DNA of 64,000 bases from Paenibacillus xylanilyticus (GCF_009664365.1 NZ_CP044310.1:4028501-4092500), one strand, 5' to 3'; positions 40,502 to 50,098 are shown, counted from the first letter of the stretch. A program made the numbers and translations. Notes: generated from the sequence alone by a model not told the origin.

Positions 40502-40561
40502 TAAAAAAAGGGCAAAACCAAAATAGAAATAATAAAATCATTTCCATAGTGGTTTTGCCCG
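40502..40561 (-). terminator. Leader terminator of the second antiterminator gene
   Basis: GGGCAAAACCA pairs with TGGTTTTGCCC across an AT-rich loop with an inner AAAT/ATTT pairing and is followed by seven T on the minus strand. The 5' arm is shared with the RAT. Confidence 0.9.
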
Positions 40562-40579
40562 CATTACCGGTAACAAGCC
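40551..40579 (-). promoter_or_regulatory. RAT antiterminator element upstream of the second antiterminator gene
   Basis: A 29-nt element begins GGCTTGTTACCGG and ends GCGGGCAAAACC on the minus strand, the best consensus match of the four in this window at its 3' end. It implies autoregulation of the antiterminator. Confidence 0.85.
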
Positions 40580-40587
40580 TCGGGTAT

Positions 40588-40616
40588 AATTTATCACAAC
40601 CTGAAAACGGTGTCAA
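40588..40616 (-). promoter_or_regulatory. SigmaA promoter with overlapping cre, second bgl module
   Basis: TTGACA (40611-40616), a 17-base spacer and TAAATT (40588-40593) on the minus strand form the promoter. TGACACCGTTTTCA (40602-40615, minus strand) fits the cre pattern TGWNANCGNTNWCA at every position and overlaps the -35 box, so CcpA repression is likely. Confidence 0.72.
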
Positions 40617-40844
40617 CCAAAAATGCTACCACTGTCTTATTTACATCGGTTTATTACATAGAAAAATCCTTTTTATTAGGGCTTTAATCTTAGCAATGTA
40701 CTTTCTAACAGGTATTTCACATGTTTACCCCTATAGAGTATTGCCATCGAACAGTGGTGTGAAACCATATTAATGTATACTGGTTATTCTAATTCATTCG
40801 GGTTAAATGGTTTTGGTTGGCTTAAAGCAAAAACACTTCCATAT

Positions 40845-40875
40845 AAAAAGACCCTTCATTTGAAGGGCCTTTTAC
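40845..40875 (-). terminator. Terminator near the metallophosphoesterase stop
   Basis: GCCCTTC pairs with GAAGGGTC around AAAT and is followed by TTTTTAT on the minus strand, directly after the phosphoesterase stop codon. Confidence 0.85.
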
Positions 40876-40877
40876 TA

Positions 40878-41999
40878 TTATTGTTGGAAGGTCACATGAA
40901 TCTGAACAATTTCAGAGCGACTGCTCGTGCGAATTGGCGGTCCCCAGAAGCCATAACCTGAGGTCACAATGGAATGCATTGAACCTTTTTGCAAGTACCC
41001 CCAATCGTTCTCGTAGATCGCCTGTGTGATAAATTGAGCTGGTGCAATCTGACCACGGTGGGTGTGACCGGACACTACCAGATCCACCTGATTCTGCTCC
41101 GCAATATCCAGATCATATGGCTGATGATCCATCATCAGCACAGGCTTGCTGAGGTCGGTATCCTGCATGAACGTTGCTACTTCGGCACGATCATCTTCCG
41201 TTCCGTCTTTCCGTCCAATCAAGGTGATTTTGTCGTCCAATATGATCTTATCATCATAAAGAACCTGCATTTTGCTCTTCTCCAGCGCAGCAATCAGATC
41301 TTCAATCGGGCCGTCGAACTTGTCATGATTACCTAATGAAGCGTAGACTCCGTAATGAGCCTGAATACCACTGATAATATCTGCGATGCCACTGCTCAGG
41401 TACATGTCCAGATTGTCATCGATAATATCACCAGGATAGAGAACCAGATCAGGCTTCAAAGCGTTAATTTCCTCCACCATGCGCTTGGCATGTGCCGGGC
41501 CTGATAGAAGACCAAAATGCATGTCTGCAGCCATAACAATGTTGAGACTGTCGATCCCTTCCACCTTTTTATCAATCTGAATGCTGTACTCTCTCACGAC
41601 CGGACTGTACGCATTGTAGATCCCGTATGCCATCGTAGAGAGAAGTAACACCAAAGTAACTACACCCGCCCACTTCTGCGTGTGATGTCTGGGAATCCGC
41701 GTTAATCGGAGCAACCACAATGTTAAATGAATCACTGGCAAGATCAGCAGCAGCAGCGAAAAAATCGCAAGCCAGTAAGAACCAATCACACTTAAGAAGG
41801 ATATACTTCCAAACAGCCGGGCCAGAATGAATGAAACTGCAAGAAATACAAGGGCCACAATATAGAACCATCGAAATCTGGCTGACACGACGGGCTTCAT
41901 CCAGCTCCAGCCGCTCCAGCCTATGTAGAACACCAATAAACCGTATACCACCAAAAACAAAATGCCTGCCAATACAAACATGCTCCGGTTAACCTCCAC
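40878..41999 (-). CDS. Membrane-anchored metallophosphoesterase (YkuE/YpbG-like)
   Basis: The 373-residue protein has four N-terminal hydrophobic segments, then a calcineurin-like phosphoesterase domain with the metal motifs ADMHFGLL, YPGDIIDDN, LGNHDKFDG, MMDHQP and SGHTHRGQ. Membrane-bound enzymes of this type are usually phosphodiesterases or phospholipid-derived phosphatases facing the outside or inside of the membrane; the substrate is unknown. The start is not strongly supported by a Shine-Dalgarno (CGGTTAACC region upstream). The gene is monocistronic. Confidence 0.9.
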   Translation of the reverse strand: MEVNRSMFVLAGILFLVVYGLLVFYIGWSGWSWMKPVVSARFRWFYIVALVFLAVSFILARLFGSISFLSVIGSYWLAIFSLLLLILPVIHLTLWLLRLTRIPRHHTQKWAGVVTLVLLLSTMAYGIYNAYSPVVREYSIQIDKKVEGIDSLNIVMAADMHFGLLSGPAHAKRMVEEINALKPDLVLYPGDIIDDNLDMYLSSGIADIISGIQAHYGVYASLGNHDKFDGPIEDLIAALEKSKMQVLYDDKIILDDKITLIGRKDGTEDDRAEVATFMQDTDLSKPVLMMDHQPYDLDIAEQNQVDLVVSGHTHRGQIAPAQFITQAIYENDWGYLQKGSMHSIVTSGYGFWGPPIRTSSRSEIVQIHVTFQQ

Positions 42000-42195
42000 G
42001 TCAGTAAGTTGATTGCTGAATTTACAGCTAACAAACGATAGCTAGTAGTCTGTCTGAACCAGTATAACGCAGTATGCAGGGTCGAGGCATCACCTTCACC
42101 AGCATAGATACGTACATTTTATTACAATTTGGGGATACTTAAATTCCAACCACTTGCACTCAATAATATGGAGTAGTATGGTACTTAGTTAAAAT

Positions 42196-42254
42196 AAAAA
42201 AACATGCCTGCATTCGCCTAGAATATAACACTTCTAAGCGATGCAAGCATGCTT
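42196..42254 (-). terminator. Terminator of the zwf-tal-gnd operon
   Basis: AGCATGCTTGCATCGC.TAGAA pairs with TTCTA.GCGAATGCAGGCAT and is followed by seven T on the minus strand, downstream of gnd. Confidence 0.9.
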
Positions 42255-42288
42255 GCTTGTTCTATTCAGTACATTGAATCAGCAGATC

Positions 42289-43707
42289 TTACTCGTTTGT
42301 ATCCATCCATTGGAAGTGGAATGAACCTTCTTTGTCCACACGTTTGAAGGTGTGAGCACCGAAGTAATCACGCTGCGCTTGCAGCAGGTTTGCAGGCAAA
42401 CGTTCTGTACGGTAGCTGTCGTAGTAGGACAGTGCGCTGGAGAAACCAGGTACCGGAATACCTTGTTTTACAGCAGCTGCTACCACTTCACGCCACGCAT
42501 CCTGATAGGATTCAACGATGTTTTGGAAATATGGGTCCAGAAGCAGGTTTTTGAGTTCTGCATCCTTGTCATATGCTTCTTTGATGTTTTGCAGGAACTG
42601 TGAACGGATAATGCAGCCGCCGCGGAAGATCATGGCGATGTTACCGTATTTCAGATCCCAGCCATACTCGTCGGAAGCCGCACGCATTTGGGCAAAACCT
42701 TGTGCATAGGATACGATTTTACTTGCGAACAATGCTTTGCGTACACTCTCGATGAACGCTTTTTTATCGCCGGAGAACGCTTCGGCTTTCGGTCCGTTCA
42801 GGATTTTGCTCGCAGCTACACGCTCATCCTTCATTGCGGACAGGAAACGGGAGAATACGGATTCCGTAATCATGGACAACGGTACACCCAGATCCAGCGC
42901 GCTTTGGCTTGTCCACTTACCTGTTCCTTTTTGTCCGGCCGCATCCAGAATAACGTCAACCATTGGTTTGCCGGTTTCCGGATCGTATTTGGAGAAGATA
43001 TCCGCCGTAATCTCAATCAGATAGCTGTCCAGTTCGCCTTGGTTCCACTCTGTGAAGATTTCGTGCAGCTCCTCAACGGAAACATTCAGAACGGATTTGA
43101 GCAAGTGGTAGGCTTCACCAATCAGCTGCATATCTCCGTATTCAATACCGTTGTGCACCATTTTCACGTAGTGTCCGGCACCGTCTGGTCCGATGTACGT
43201 GCTGCAGGCATCATCGCCAACTTTGGCAGAGATCGCTGTCAGAATCGGTTCAACCAGTTCGTATGCACTTTCTTGACCACCTGGCATGATTGCTGGGCCT
43301 TTCAGTGCGCCTTCTTCGCCGCCGGATACACCAGCGCCAATGAAACGGAATCCTTTCTCTTCCAGCTCTTTGCTGCGACGCTGCGTGTCAGGGAAGTAGG
43401 CGTTACCTCCATCAATAATGATATCGCCCTCATCCAGATGAGGCAGCAATTGTTCAATCGTCGCGTCAGTCGCTTTACCGGCTTGAACCATGATCAGAAT
43501 TTTGCGCGGGGATTCCAGGGATGCCACGAACTCTTCAATGGAGAACGCGCCAGTCAGGTTTTTTCCCTCAGCTTCTTTCAGAAGATCATTCGTTTTCTCC
43601 GGGGAACGGTTGAACACCGATACGGAAAATCCCTTACTTTCAATATTCAGGGCCAAGTTTTTGCCCATTACTGCAAGTCCAATAACACCAATCTGTTGTT
43701 TACTCAT
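42289..43707 (-). CDS. gnd: 6-phosphogluconate dehydrogenase, decarboxylating (NADP type)
   Basis: This 472-residue enzyme oxidises 6-phosphogluconate to ribulose-5-phosphate and CO2 with NADP. The Rossmann motif [15 protein letters not shown] opens the protein, the phosphate-binding [17 protein letters not shown] and the catalytic Lys/Asn block [16 protein letters not shown] follow, and the C-terminal [10 protein letters not shown] tail is present. Length and motifs fit the long dimeric GndA form. It is last in the operon zwf-tal-gnd, 71 bases after tal. Together the operon runs the oxidative pentose phosphate branch and part of the non-oxidative branch. Confidence 0.97.
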   Translation of the reverse strand: MSKQQIGVIGLAVMGKNLALNIESKGFSVSVFNRSPEKTNDLLKEAEGKNLTGAFSIEEFVASLESPRKILIMVQAGKATDATIEQLLPHLDEGDIIIDGGNAYFPDTQRRSKELEEKGFRFIGAGVSGGEEGALKGPAIMPGGQESAYELVEPILTAISAKVGDDACSTYIGPDGAGHYVKMVHNGIEYGDMQLIGEAYHLLKSVLNVSVEELHEIFTEWNQGELDSYLIEITADIFSKYDPETGKPMVDVILDAAGQKGTGKWTSQSALDLGVPLSMITESVFSRFLSAMKDERVAASKILNGPKAEAFSGDKKAFIESVRKALFASKIVSYAQGFAQMRAASDEYGWDLKYGNIAMIFRGGCIIRSQFLQNIKEAYDKDAELKNLLLDPYFQNIVESYQDAWREVVAAAVKQGIPVPGFSSALSYYDSYRTERLPANLLQAQRDYFGAHTFKRVDKEGSFHFQWMDTNE

Positions 43708-43778
43708 TATGTCCTCCCCATGCTCTTTGTTTTATAGGAAACGTAAGTCTGATTAAATTCGCTAATCAGAAGTTTCGC

Positions 43779-44444
43779 TTATTGAACTGTTTTTTTCCAG
43801 TCCGCTGCGAATTTATCCATGCCTTGATCCGTCAGTGGGTGTTTGGAAATTTGTTCAATTACAGAGAATGGAACCGTAGCAATATGTGCTCCAGCCATCG
43901 CTACACGTGTAACGTGGTCTGGGTGTCTTACAGAAGCTGCGATAATTTGAGCATCCAGGTTATGTGTACGGAACAATTCAGCTACTTTGGAAACCAATTG
44001 AACACCATCTTCCGAAATATCATCCAGACGTCCGAGGAATGGAGATACATAAGTTGCACCTGCACGTGCTGCAAGGAGTGCCTGATTGACAGTGAAGATC
44101 AACGTTACGTTCGTTTTAACACCTTTTTTGGTCAGGTAACGGCAAGCTTCCAGTCCTGCAAGGGTCATTGGCAGCTTGATGGTAATGTTTTTGTCGTTAT
44201 TGTTGATTTTGATCAGTTCATTGGCTTGAGCGATCATTTCTTCAGCTGTAAGGGCATCTGGTGTTACTTCTGCAGATACGGATTCAACTTCAGGTACTTC
44301 ACGCAAGATTTCCTCAATGCGATCTTCGAATTTAATGCCTTCTTTGGCTACCAATGATGGGTTCGTTGTTACACCGGACAGGACGCCGATTTTGTATGCT
44401 TTTTTGATGTCTTCCAAGTTTGCTGTATCGATGAAAAATTTCAT
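43779..44444 (-). CDS. tal: Transaldolase, short TalC/fructose-6-phosphate aldolase type
   Basis: The 221-residue protein begins [31 protein letters not shown], with the Schiff-base lysine in [14 protein letters not shown] near residue 90 and the [31 protein letters not shown] block. This short form is annotated either as transaldolase or F6P aldolase; the operon context (between zwf and gnd) favours transaldolase. It transfers dihydroxyacetone units in the pentose phosphate pathway. GGAGG precedes the ATG; zwf ends 32 bases upstream. Confidence 0.95.
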   Translation of the reverse strand: MKFFIDTANLEDIKKAYKIGVLSGVTTNPSLVAKEGIKFEDRIEEILREVPEVESVSAEVTPDALTAEEMIAQANELIKINNNDKNITIKLPMTLAGLEACRYLTKKGVKTNVTLIFTVNQALLAARAGATYVSPFLGRLDDISEDGVQLVSKVAELFRTHNLDAQIIAASVRHPDHVTRVAMAGAHIATVPFSVIEQISKHPLTDQGMDKFAADWKKTVQ

Positions 44445-44476
44445 GTTAAAACCCTCCAGTTAATTTGTTTTTTGAA

Positions 44477-46000
44477 TTACAAGTTTGAATTTACAGCGAG
44501 TGGTGCAGCTAGTGCATCTTCCTCGAATTGTTCCGACGGCTCATCGAACCACCAGTGATGACCTTCGGCAGCAAGCATCTCGTCTGATTCCACAGGACCA
44601 TAGCTGCCTGCAGGATAGAGATGAAGCGGCAGCAGATTTTCCTCAAATGCCTCCAAGATTGGTTGAACCCAAGCCCAGGACAATTCAACTTCATCCCAAT
44701 GAGCGAAGAACGTTGGATCCCCTTGAAGGGCGTCACGGATCAGGTTCTCATATGCTTCGGCCAGATCTTCCCGATCAGGTGCCAAATCAATATGAACCGG
44801 CTTGAATTCCCCTTTGTTCTGAGGGTCGCTCGCATTGAGCTGAAGTGTCATGCTTTGGTCAGGACTCATTTCAATAACAAGCAGGTTCGGCTTGGAGCCA
44901 TTGCTCTTCGCTGCATGTGATTGACCAGACGGTTCCTTGAATTCGATGACGATACGTGTTGATTTCTCTTTCATTCGTTTACCTGTGCGGATGTAGAACG
45001 GAACTCCACGCCAGAAGAAATCATCAATCTGCAATTTCGCAGCAATAAAGGTATCGTTCATTGTATTTTCGGCAACGCCCGGCTCGGCAGCATACGCACT
45101 TACCGCTTTGCCTTGGATGAATCCTTCAGCATATTGTCCACGAATCACGCTTGCACCCACATTTTGTTTCTGAAGCGGCTCGATCGATTCCATAATATGC
45201 TTTTTCTTCTGCCCAACCTTTTCGGTCGTGCTGTTGTATGGAAGCTGGATGGCCATCATCATGAGCAATTGCAGCATGTGATTCTGGAACATATCCCGCA
45301 CGGCTCCTACATGATCATAGTAAGAAGCACGTTCCTCCACGCCAACAGTCTCGTTGGCCGTGATTTGCACGTTGGAGATGTAACGGTTGTTCCACAATGC
45401 TTTCATGATCGGATTGCTCTGATGCAAGGTTTCCAAACGCTGTACCATCGGTTTGCCTAGATAATGGTCAATCCGATAGATCTCTTCTTCCGTGAACGCC
45501 TCACTCAGTTTGCGATTAAGATCACGGGCCGATTGCAGATCATGACCGAACGGTTTCTCAATTACGAGTCTCTTCCAGCCTGCAGTGGATCCAAGTCCGC
45601 TGCTTTGGATATTTTCGGCGATCGGTTCGAAGAATTCTGGGCCGACAGACAGATAGAACAGGCGATTGGACGGAATGTCCAGCTCTTCTTCTCTCTGTTC
45701 AACCAATTTTAACAGCTGTATATAATCTTCCTTATGGCTAATATTCAATACATTGTATCGAAAAGCCTGCACGAATGACTTCACACGTTCTGGATCCGGC
45801 TCGCGTCTAGAGAATTCATTCAGTGACTTTTCAACTTGTGCCTGAAAAAATTCATCAGACCATTCTCTGCGGCCCAGGCCAATCAGTGAGAAGGTTTCAG
45901 GAAGTTTCTGCTCTATATATAAATTGTATAAGGCAGGATATATTTTTCTTTTGGCTAAATCGCCAGTAGCACCAAATAAAATAATGCTCGTTGGTTCCAT
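44477..46000 (-). CDS. zwf: Glucose-6-phosphate dehydrogenase
   Basis: The 507-residue enzyme makes 6-phosphogluconolactone and NADPH. The nucleotide motif GATGDLAKRKIYPALYNLY is at the N-terminus and the catalytic motif RIDHYLGKPMVQ lies near residue 180. It is the first gene of the zwf-tal-gnd operon, with AAGGAG upstream of the ATG. The divergent LysR gene shares a 112-base intergenic region and probably regulates it. The gene for 6-phosphogluconolactonase is not in this window. Confidence 0.97.
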   Translation of the reverse strand: MEPTSIILFGATGDLAKRKIYPALYNLYIEQKLPETFSLIGLGRREWSDEFFQAQVEKSLNEFSRREPDPERVKSFVQAFRYNVLNISHKEDYIQLLKLVEQREEELDIPSNRLFYLSVGPEFFEPIAENIQSSGLGSTAGWKRLVIEKPFGHDLQSARDLNRKLSEAFTEEEIYRIDHYLGKPMVQRLETLHQSNPIMKALWNNRYISNVQITANETVGVEERASYYDHVGAVRDMFQNHMLQLLMMMAIQLPYNSTTEKVGQKKKHIMESIEPLQKQNVGASVIRGQYAEGFIQGKAVSAYAAEPGVAENTMNDTFIAAKLQIDDFFWRGVPFYIRTGKRMKEKSTRIVIEFKEPSGQSHAAKSNGSKPNLLVIEMSPDQSMTLQLNASDPQNKGEFKPVHIDLAPDREDLAEAYENLIRDALQGDPTFFAHWDEVELSWAWVQPILEAFEENLLPLHLYPAGSYGPVESDEMLAAEGHHWWFDEPSEQFEEDALAAPLAVNSNL

Positions 46001-46112
46001 TTCACCGTTCTCCTTCCAAGTAACTCTGGTTTCTTTTCTGTAGTTACACTATAATACGTTTTATAGCCATACAAGTAATTAATATATTTCACAGGAGCTA
46101 TAGACAATATCT

Positions 46113-46997
46113 ATGACAACAAATTATGAGTTATATAAAGTCTTTTACTGGGCTGCCAAAACCGGAAGTTTGACTCAAGCCGCCAAGGCACTCTATATCA
46201 CTCAACCCAGTGTCAGCCATGCCATCAAGCAGCTCGAGGAGAGTTTCGGCCTTACGTTGTTTTATCGAAATTCCAAAGGGGTGGCATTGACTCAGGAAGG
46301 CGTTAGCCTATATTCCTATATTGAACAATCCCAGATATTGATTTCTCTAGCAGAAGAGAAAATGGCTGCATTGAAAAGTCTGGACAGTGGAGAGCTCCGA
46401 ATCGGCGGCAGTGACTCCTTGTTCAAACATTACATGCTCGCCTACCTGGAAGAATTCCATACCCTCTATCCCAACATTAAGCTGCATCTAAGTCATGGGA
46501 CAACGCCTGAAGTCATTACGTTTCTGAAAGAGGGCAAAATTGATCTCGGTGTTGTACGGATGCCGATTGTTGATCCACAGCTGGAGGTCCGCGAAAGCAT
46601 ACAGCTCAAGGATTGCTTCGTCGCTGGCGAACGTTATGCCCAGTTGAAGGACAAAGTGATGACACTGGATATGCTGCTTGAGCACCAGCTTATTCTCTTC
46701 TCGCGGAACAGCCGGGTTCGGATGGCCATTACGGAATTGTTTAATAGCTACGGTTACACACTGAAGCCTGAAATTGAGGTCGGAAGCGTGGATCTGCTCA
46801 TTGAATTTGCACGGCGGGGATTGGGTATTTCCTATGTAACCCGTGAATTTATTTCCAAGGAGCTGGAAGAAGGTTCACTGTTTGAAATTCAACTCGATGT
46901 CCCTCTTCCCCCTTCACATGTCGGGATTATGACCAAACGGAACATGCCTATTTCTCTGGCTGCCAACCGATTTATGGATCTCATTTTTAAAAGTTAA
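46113..46997 (+). CDS. LysR family transcriptional regulator, divergent from zwf
   Basis: The 294-residue regulator has the LysR winged helix (NYELYKVFYWAAKTGSLTQAAKALYITQPSVSHAIKQLEESFGLTLFYRNSKGVALTQEG) as its first 65 residues and a periplasmic-binding-type effector domain after residue 90. LysR genes that diverge from a target usually regulate it, so zwf-tal-gnd is the probable target. The effector is unknown; sugar acids or phosphates are reasonable guesses. The Shine-Dalgarno AGGAG is rather far (14 bases) from the ATG. Confidence 0.93.
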   Translation: MTTNYELYKVFYWAAKTGSLTQAAKALYITQPSVSHAIKQLEESFGLTLFYRNSKGVALTQEGVSLYSYIEQSQILISLAEEKMAALKSLDSGELRIGGSDSLFKHYMLAYLEEFHTLYPNIKLHLSHGTTPEVITFLKEGKIDLGVVRMPIVDPQLEVRESIQLKDCFVAGERYAQLKDKVMTLDMLLEHQLILFSRNSRVRMAITELFNSYGYTLKPEIEVGSVDLLIEFARRGLGISYVTREFISKELEEGSLFEIQLDVPLPPSHVGIMTKRNMPISLAANRFMDLIFKS

Positions 46998-47016
46998 ATA
47001 ACTCCTTAACACAAAC

Positions 47017-47061
47017 AAGTGCTTCTACCCCTGATTAGGAAAAGAAGCACTTGTTTTGTTC
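47017..47061 (+). terminator. Terminator of the LysR gene
   Basis: ACAAGTGCTTCT pairs with AGAAGCACTTGT across a 16-base loop and is followed by TTTGTTC. Confidence 0.85.
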
Positions 47062-47130
47062 TAGATAGCAATTATTACTTTAGTTTTTTATTGTAGTACT
47101 CTTGTGAAACTTTACGCTCCAGAAAACACA

Positions 47131-47811
47131 TTATGTTCCGTACATTTGCTCCAGCTCCTGCAGACAGCTCCTAATTCGCTGTGGAATTATCTCAAATAAC
47201 TCGTCCCATAGGATGAACTTCTCCGGTACAAGTATATACTCCTCAAACTGCATTGTCGGCACAAAAGCTTTCGTCTGGAGATATTTCCTTACTCGTGCAT
47301 CAATGACTTCATTGGTCTCATAATCATTTTGGAACAAGTCGTTAACCAATAGGCCGTCACATCCGGCTTGAATACCTGCGGCGGAATACAAATCGGGAAG
47401 CAGCTCAAACACGACAGGAAGCGGGGAGAACGCGTGCTTACCTGGCTGTGAATAGAGGCAGACGTGACGATCAATCATATTCACCCGACCCTTCAGCATT
47501 CCGCGCAGCACTTTACCATGAAAACTGGCTTCACAATCCACTACTTCTCCATCATGCCCCACATAGACCCATACATGTTCCATTTCATACAGGTGCCCTA
47601 TCTCATAATCCCACCATATCGCATACTCAATCACAAATTGCACCGCCTCAACCGGGAAAAGGATCTCCCGCCTAAACGAAGGTGAAGGGCCCGGTTTCTC
47701 GAGCAGTGAAATACCAACCAGGTCCGGATAAAACGGTTCGTTCTGATCAAACATCAAAATAGGCGCATAACTCATCGCTTTTTCCAGCAATACTGTATCC
47801 ATTGTCGTCAT
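47131..47811 (-). CDS. Hypothetical protein, possibly Vps62/DUF946-like
   Basis: The 226-residue soluble protein shows a middle block EIGHLYEMEHVWVYVGHDGEVVDCEASFHGK, followed by HVCLYSQPGKHAFSP, and an acidic C-terminal helix region. The W/E-H-V and HG/H pattern recalls Vps62-type (DUF946) proteins, which are of unknown biochemical function. I cannot confirm this. No signal peptide is present. A GGAGGGG site lies upstream of the ATG. Confidence 0.65.
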   Translation of the reverse strand: MTTMDTVLLEKAMSYAPILMFDQNEPFYPDLVGISLLEKPGPSPSFRREILFPVEAVQFVIEYAIWWDYEIGHLYEMEHVWVYVGHDGEVVDCEASFHGKVLRGMLKGRVNMIDRHVCLYSQPGKHAFSPLPVVFELLPDLYSAAGIQAGCDGLLVNDLFQNDYETNEVIDARVRKYLQTKAFVPTMQFEEYILVPEKFILWDELFEIIPQRIRSCLQELEQMYGT

Positions 47812-47896
47812 CCATGTTCCCCTCCGTTAACCCTATGTATGATTACATGCTAAATCTATATTAACCAAGAATTCTGCATGTGTATATTTGTGCAAA

Positions 47897-47944
47897 ACAA
47901 AAGCCCGCAACCAGACACGTATACTGGCCACAGGCTTTGCCATA
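47897..47944 (-). terminator. Terminator of the first cupin gene
   Basis: AAAGCC..CCAG pairs with CTGG..GGCTTTT with internal mismatches and is followed by GTTTTG on the minus strand. Confidence 0.7.
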
Positions 47945-47963
47945 ATCTGCAATGAAACTAAAG

Positions 47964-48536
47964 TCATCCTTTGGTTTTGGATGCTGGGCTCACTTGGTCC
48001 GAAATGGACTCCACACAACCAATTGGCGGTCCCAGGATCGCATCACTTTGTATGGACGCAACCGCTTGGGCATAGGCTTCTTCGTCAATGCAGTAGGCTC
48101 TTTGCGCCACTTCGGGAGGTGTTGCAGCCAGAAAGTCTGCTCCCAGCACAATATCAGGCGTCGGCTGATCAAAGATGGTGAGCAAGTGAACATCGTCTGT
48201 ATCTGCCACAAACCAGTGAAACCATCCTTTGGGGAAGATGGAGACCTGACCGGGTTTCAAATGATAATTAATTCGCCTGCGGGCAAAGGGATCAAACACG
48301 GAAGTAGTAATCTCTCCACTAATCAGAACAATCATTTCCGTCGTATTGGTATGCCAGTGAGGCTGAACAATAATTCCCTTGCTCATGTGTACGTTGAAAA
48401 AGCCATTCTGAATGGCGGGCAGTTGTTCCCCGAATAACTGCGTAACATAATTTCGCGGATCTCGCTGATAGTTCAGTACAGCAGTGGAATCACCCGCGAG
48501 CTGAATATTCGGGATTTGCAAAATCGGATTGATCAT
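47964..48536 (-). CDS. Cupin domain protein, germin-like, paralogue of the 60194 gene
   Basis: The 190-residue protein has a single cupin: motif 1 is PHWHTNTTEMIVLISGE (His, His, Glu as likely metal ligands), and motif 2 is PGQVSIFPKGWFHWF with the fourth His. The region after the cupin (FDQPTPDIVLGADFLAATPPEVAQ, ending ILGPPIGC) is shared with the cupin at 60194. The protein is cytoplasmic by sequence; such cupins in Bacilli include spore-associated and oxalate-decarboxylase-like proteins. A good AAGGAGG site precedes the ATG. Confidence 0.88.
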   Translation of the reverse strand: MINPILQIPNIQLAGDSTAVLNYQRDPRNYVTQLFGEQLPAIQNGFFNVHMSKGIIVQPHWHTNTTEMIVLISGEITTSVFDPFARRRINYHLKPGQVSIFPKGWFHWFVADTDDVHLLTIFDQPTPDIVLGADFLAATPPEVAQRAYCIDEEAYAQAVASIQSDAILGPPIGCVESISDQVSPASKTKG

Positions 48537-48717
48537 GCTAATTTTTCCTCCTTATGGGCGAACATCTCATTGTTGTAATGTATGCCCGGAGCACTGAGAT
48601 CATGCTGTTAAAAGGGGGCTGTGTATATCTTCACTCCTTGGTCTGTCTGTATTTTCTTGTGAGTCATGGCGTATATGCGGGTAAGAACATATAAGGACGG
48701 AAAGGTGGGATTATCAT

Positions 48718-49443
48718 TTGAAGTGGAATACAATCACATATCTCGCACTCGGGATTATCGTCACTTTAGCTCTGGCAGCCTATAGTTCAGCTCCTGATGA
48801 GCGTTCGGAGTTTCAAACCCCAGATAACATGCAGAAGCAACAGGAAATCCAGATGGACAGCAATCCAGTGACGGAAATGGAAGCATTATCACAAGGAGCC
48901 CGAACTAACAAGAAGTCCAGTGAACCACAGGAGGGTCAGTCACTGTCCGTTACCGAAGCATCCACAAGCATTATTAAAGCTCTTCAAGAAAAAGACATGG
49001 TGACTGTAGCATCATGGGCTTCAGAGGATGGAGTCCGCTTCTCCCCTTTTGCCACCAACATTGACCCAGTCAATGATCTGGTGTTCTCACCAGATGAGAT
49101 TAGCAACCTACTGAGAGATCCGACCAGATATGTATGGCGAACCGTACCTGATCATGATGATGACAAAATCAAAATGACCTATGCCGATTATCATCTTAAA
49201 TATGTGTATAATAAGGACTTTATTCATGATGGCGAAAACGCCGTGAATGTTCTTCTTGGCCAAGATGCTCATCCTGGCAATTTACACGAGATATATCCTG
49301 AGGCCAATCATGATTTCGTTGAATTCCATGTTAAAGGCACAGACGCCGAGGGAAGAGATTGGCATACACTTCGTCTGGTATTTGAAAAGATCGGGCAGGA
49401 CCATATCCTCGTCGGAATGGTCCATGATCAAGGGATACCCTGA
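48718..49443 (+). CDS. Secreted or membrane-tethered protein with a broken lipobox
   Basis: The 241-residue protein starts at TTG 48718, with GGTGGGA upstream. Its N-terminus is a typical lipoprotein signal (KWNTITYLALGIIVTLALAAY) except that the position expected for cysteine is tyrosine (TAT instead of TGT). A low-complexity linker follows (GARTNKKSSEPQEGQS), then a folded domain of about 150 residues (KALQEKDMVTVASWASEDGVRFSPF, and a final beta-rich part). I do not recognise the domain. Without the cysteine the protein is probably released or held by the uncleaved signal. Confidence 0.78.
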   Translation: MKWNTITYLALGIIVTLALAAYSSAPDERSEFQTPDNMQKQQEIQMDSNPVTEMEALSQGARTNKKSSEPQEGQSLSVTEASTSIIKALQEKDMVTVASWASEDGVRFSPFATNIDPVNDLVFSPDEISNLLRDPTRYVWRTVPDHDDDKIKMTYADYHLKYVYNKDFIHDGENAVNVLLGQDAHPGNLHEIYPEANHDFVEFHVKGTDAEGRDWHTLRLVFEKIGQDHILVGMVHDQGIP

Positions 49444-49491
49444 TAAGACTCTGCTTTTCTTGCACACTTGTAAACCAGACTGCAATATAAA

Positions 49492-49537
49492 TAACGCCCC
49501 CGACCTGAATGAAAATGAGGTCTGAGGCGTTTTTGAA
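49492..49537 (+). terminator. Terminator of the 48718 gene
   Basis: AACGCC..GACCT pairs with AGGTC..GGCGTT around GAATGAAAATG and is followed by TTTTTG. Confidence 0.85.
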
Positions 49538-49615
49538 TGCCTTTAATATTCTATTTTAGGTTTTCGCACACAAACATTATCCTAGAGAATTGAATTACAC
49601 TTCAGTCAAACCAGA

Positions 49616-50098
49616 TCAAGATGCCCGCAGCGTTGTTCCACAATACTCACAATCTGTTGATTGTTTAGGATAGACTTTCGCTTTCGCCCCGCATCCAGGA
49701 CAATTCACCGATACTGGCCGTTGAGGTTCTTCATCTTTTTCTCTATTATCTGCTTCTCCAGCAATTCCTATATCAGACAAATCCATATTGCTGAAATTAT
49801 AGGTGTTGTGGCTTGTGTAGCTGTTGTTACTCGTGTAGCTAACCGTGCTACTGCTGTAACTTGAATAAACGTTCCTTTGGACATCTTCACTGTCTAGATT
49901 ACTTCGATAGTCACCACCGTAAAATTTACGCTGAGGCTTTGACTTTTTCTTTCTAACCAGTTTAATACCTACAAACAGTATGATGAATGTGAAGATTATT
50001 GGACCAAAAATCATTTCTGTAGGGACATTCGCTGAAGATGTAATGAAAGGCATCATTATGGCAAACAGGATAAAGCACACGCCAAAAAATTTTCTCAA
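49616..50098 (-). CDS. Two-TM protein with C-terminal zinc ribbon, paralogue A
   Basis: The 160-residue protein begins with two hydrophobic helices (FFGVCFILFAIMMPFITSS and FGPIIFTFIILFVGIKLV), then a Ser/Tyr/Asn-rich disordered stretch, and ends with a zinc ribbon VNCPGCGAKAKVYPKQSTDC with EYCGTTLR after it. The start is TTG 50098, eight bases after AGGAGG. The ribbon and last residues are nearly identical to the neighbouring 50192 gene, so the two are tandem paralogues. It ends an apparent operon with the SPFH/zinc-ribbon gene at 51359. Function is unknown; a role in recruiting partners at the membrane is a guess. Confidence 0.8.
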   Translation of the reverse strand: MRKFFGVCFILFAIMMPFITSSANVPTEMIFGPIIFTFIILFVGIKLVRKKKSKPQRKFYGGDYRSNLDSEDVQRNVYSSYSSSTVSYTSNNSYTSHNTYNFSNMDLSDIGIAGEADNREKDEEPQRPVSVNCPGCGAKAKVYPKQSTDCEYCGTTLRAS

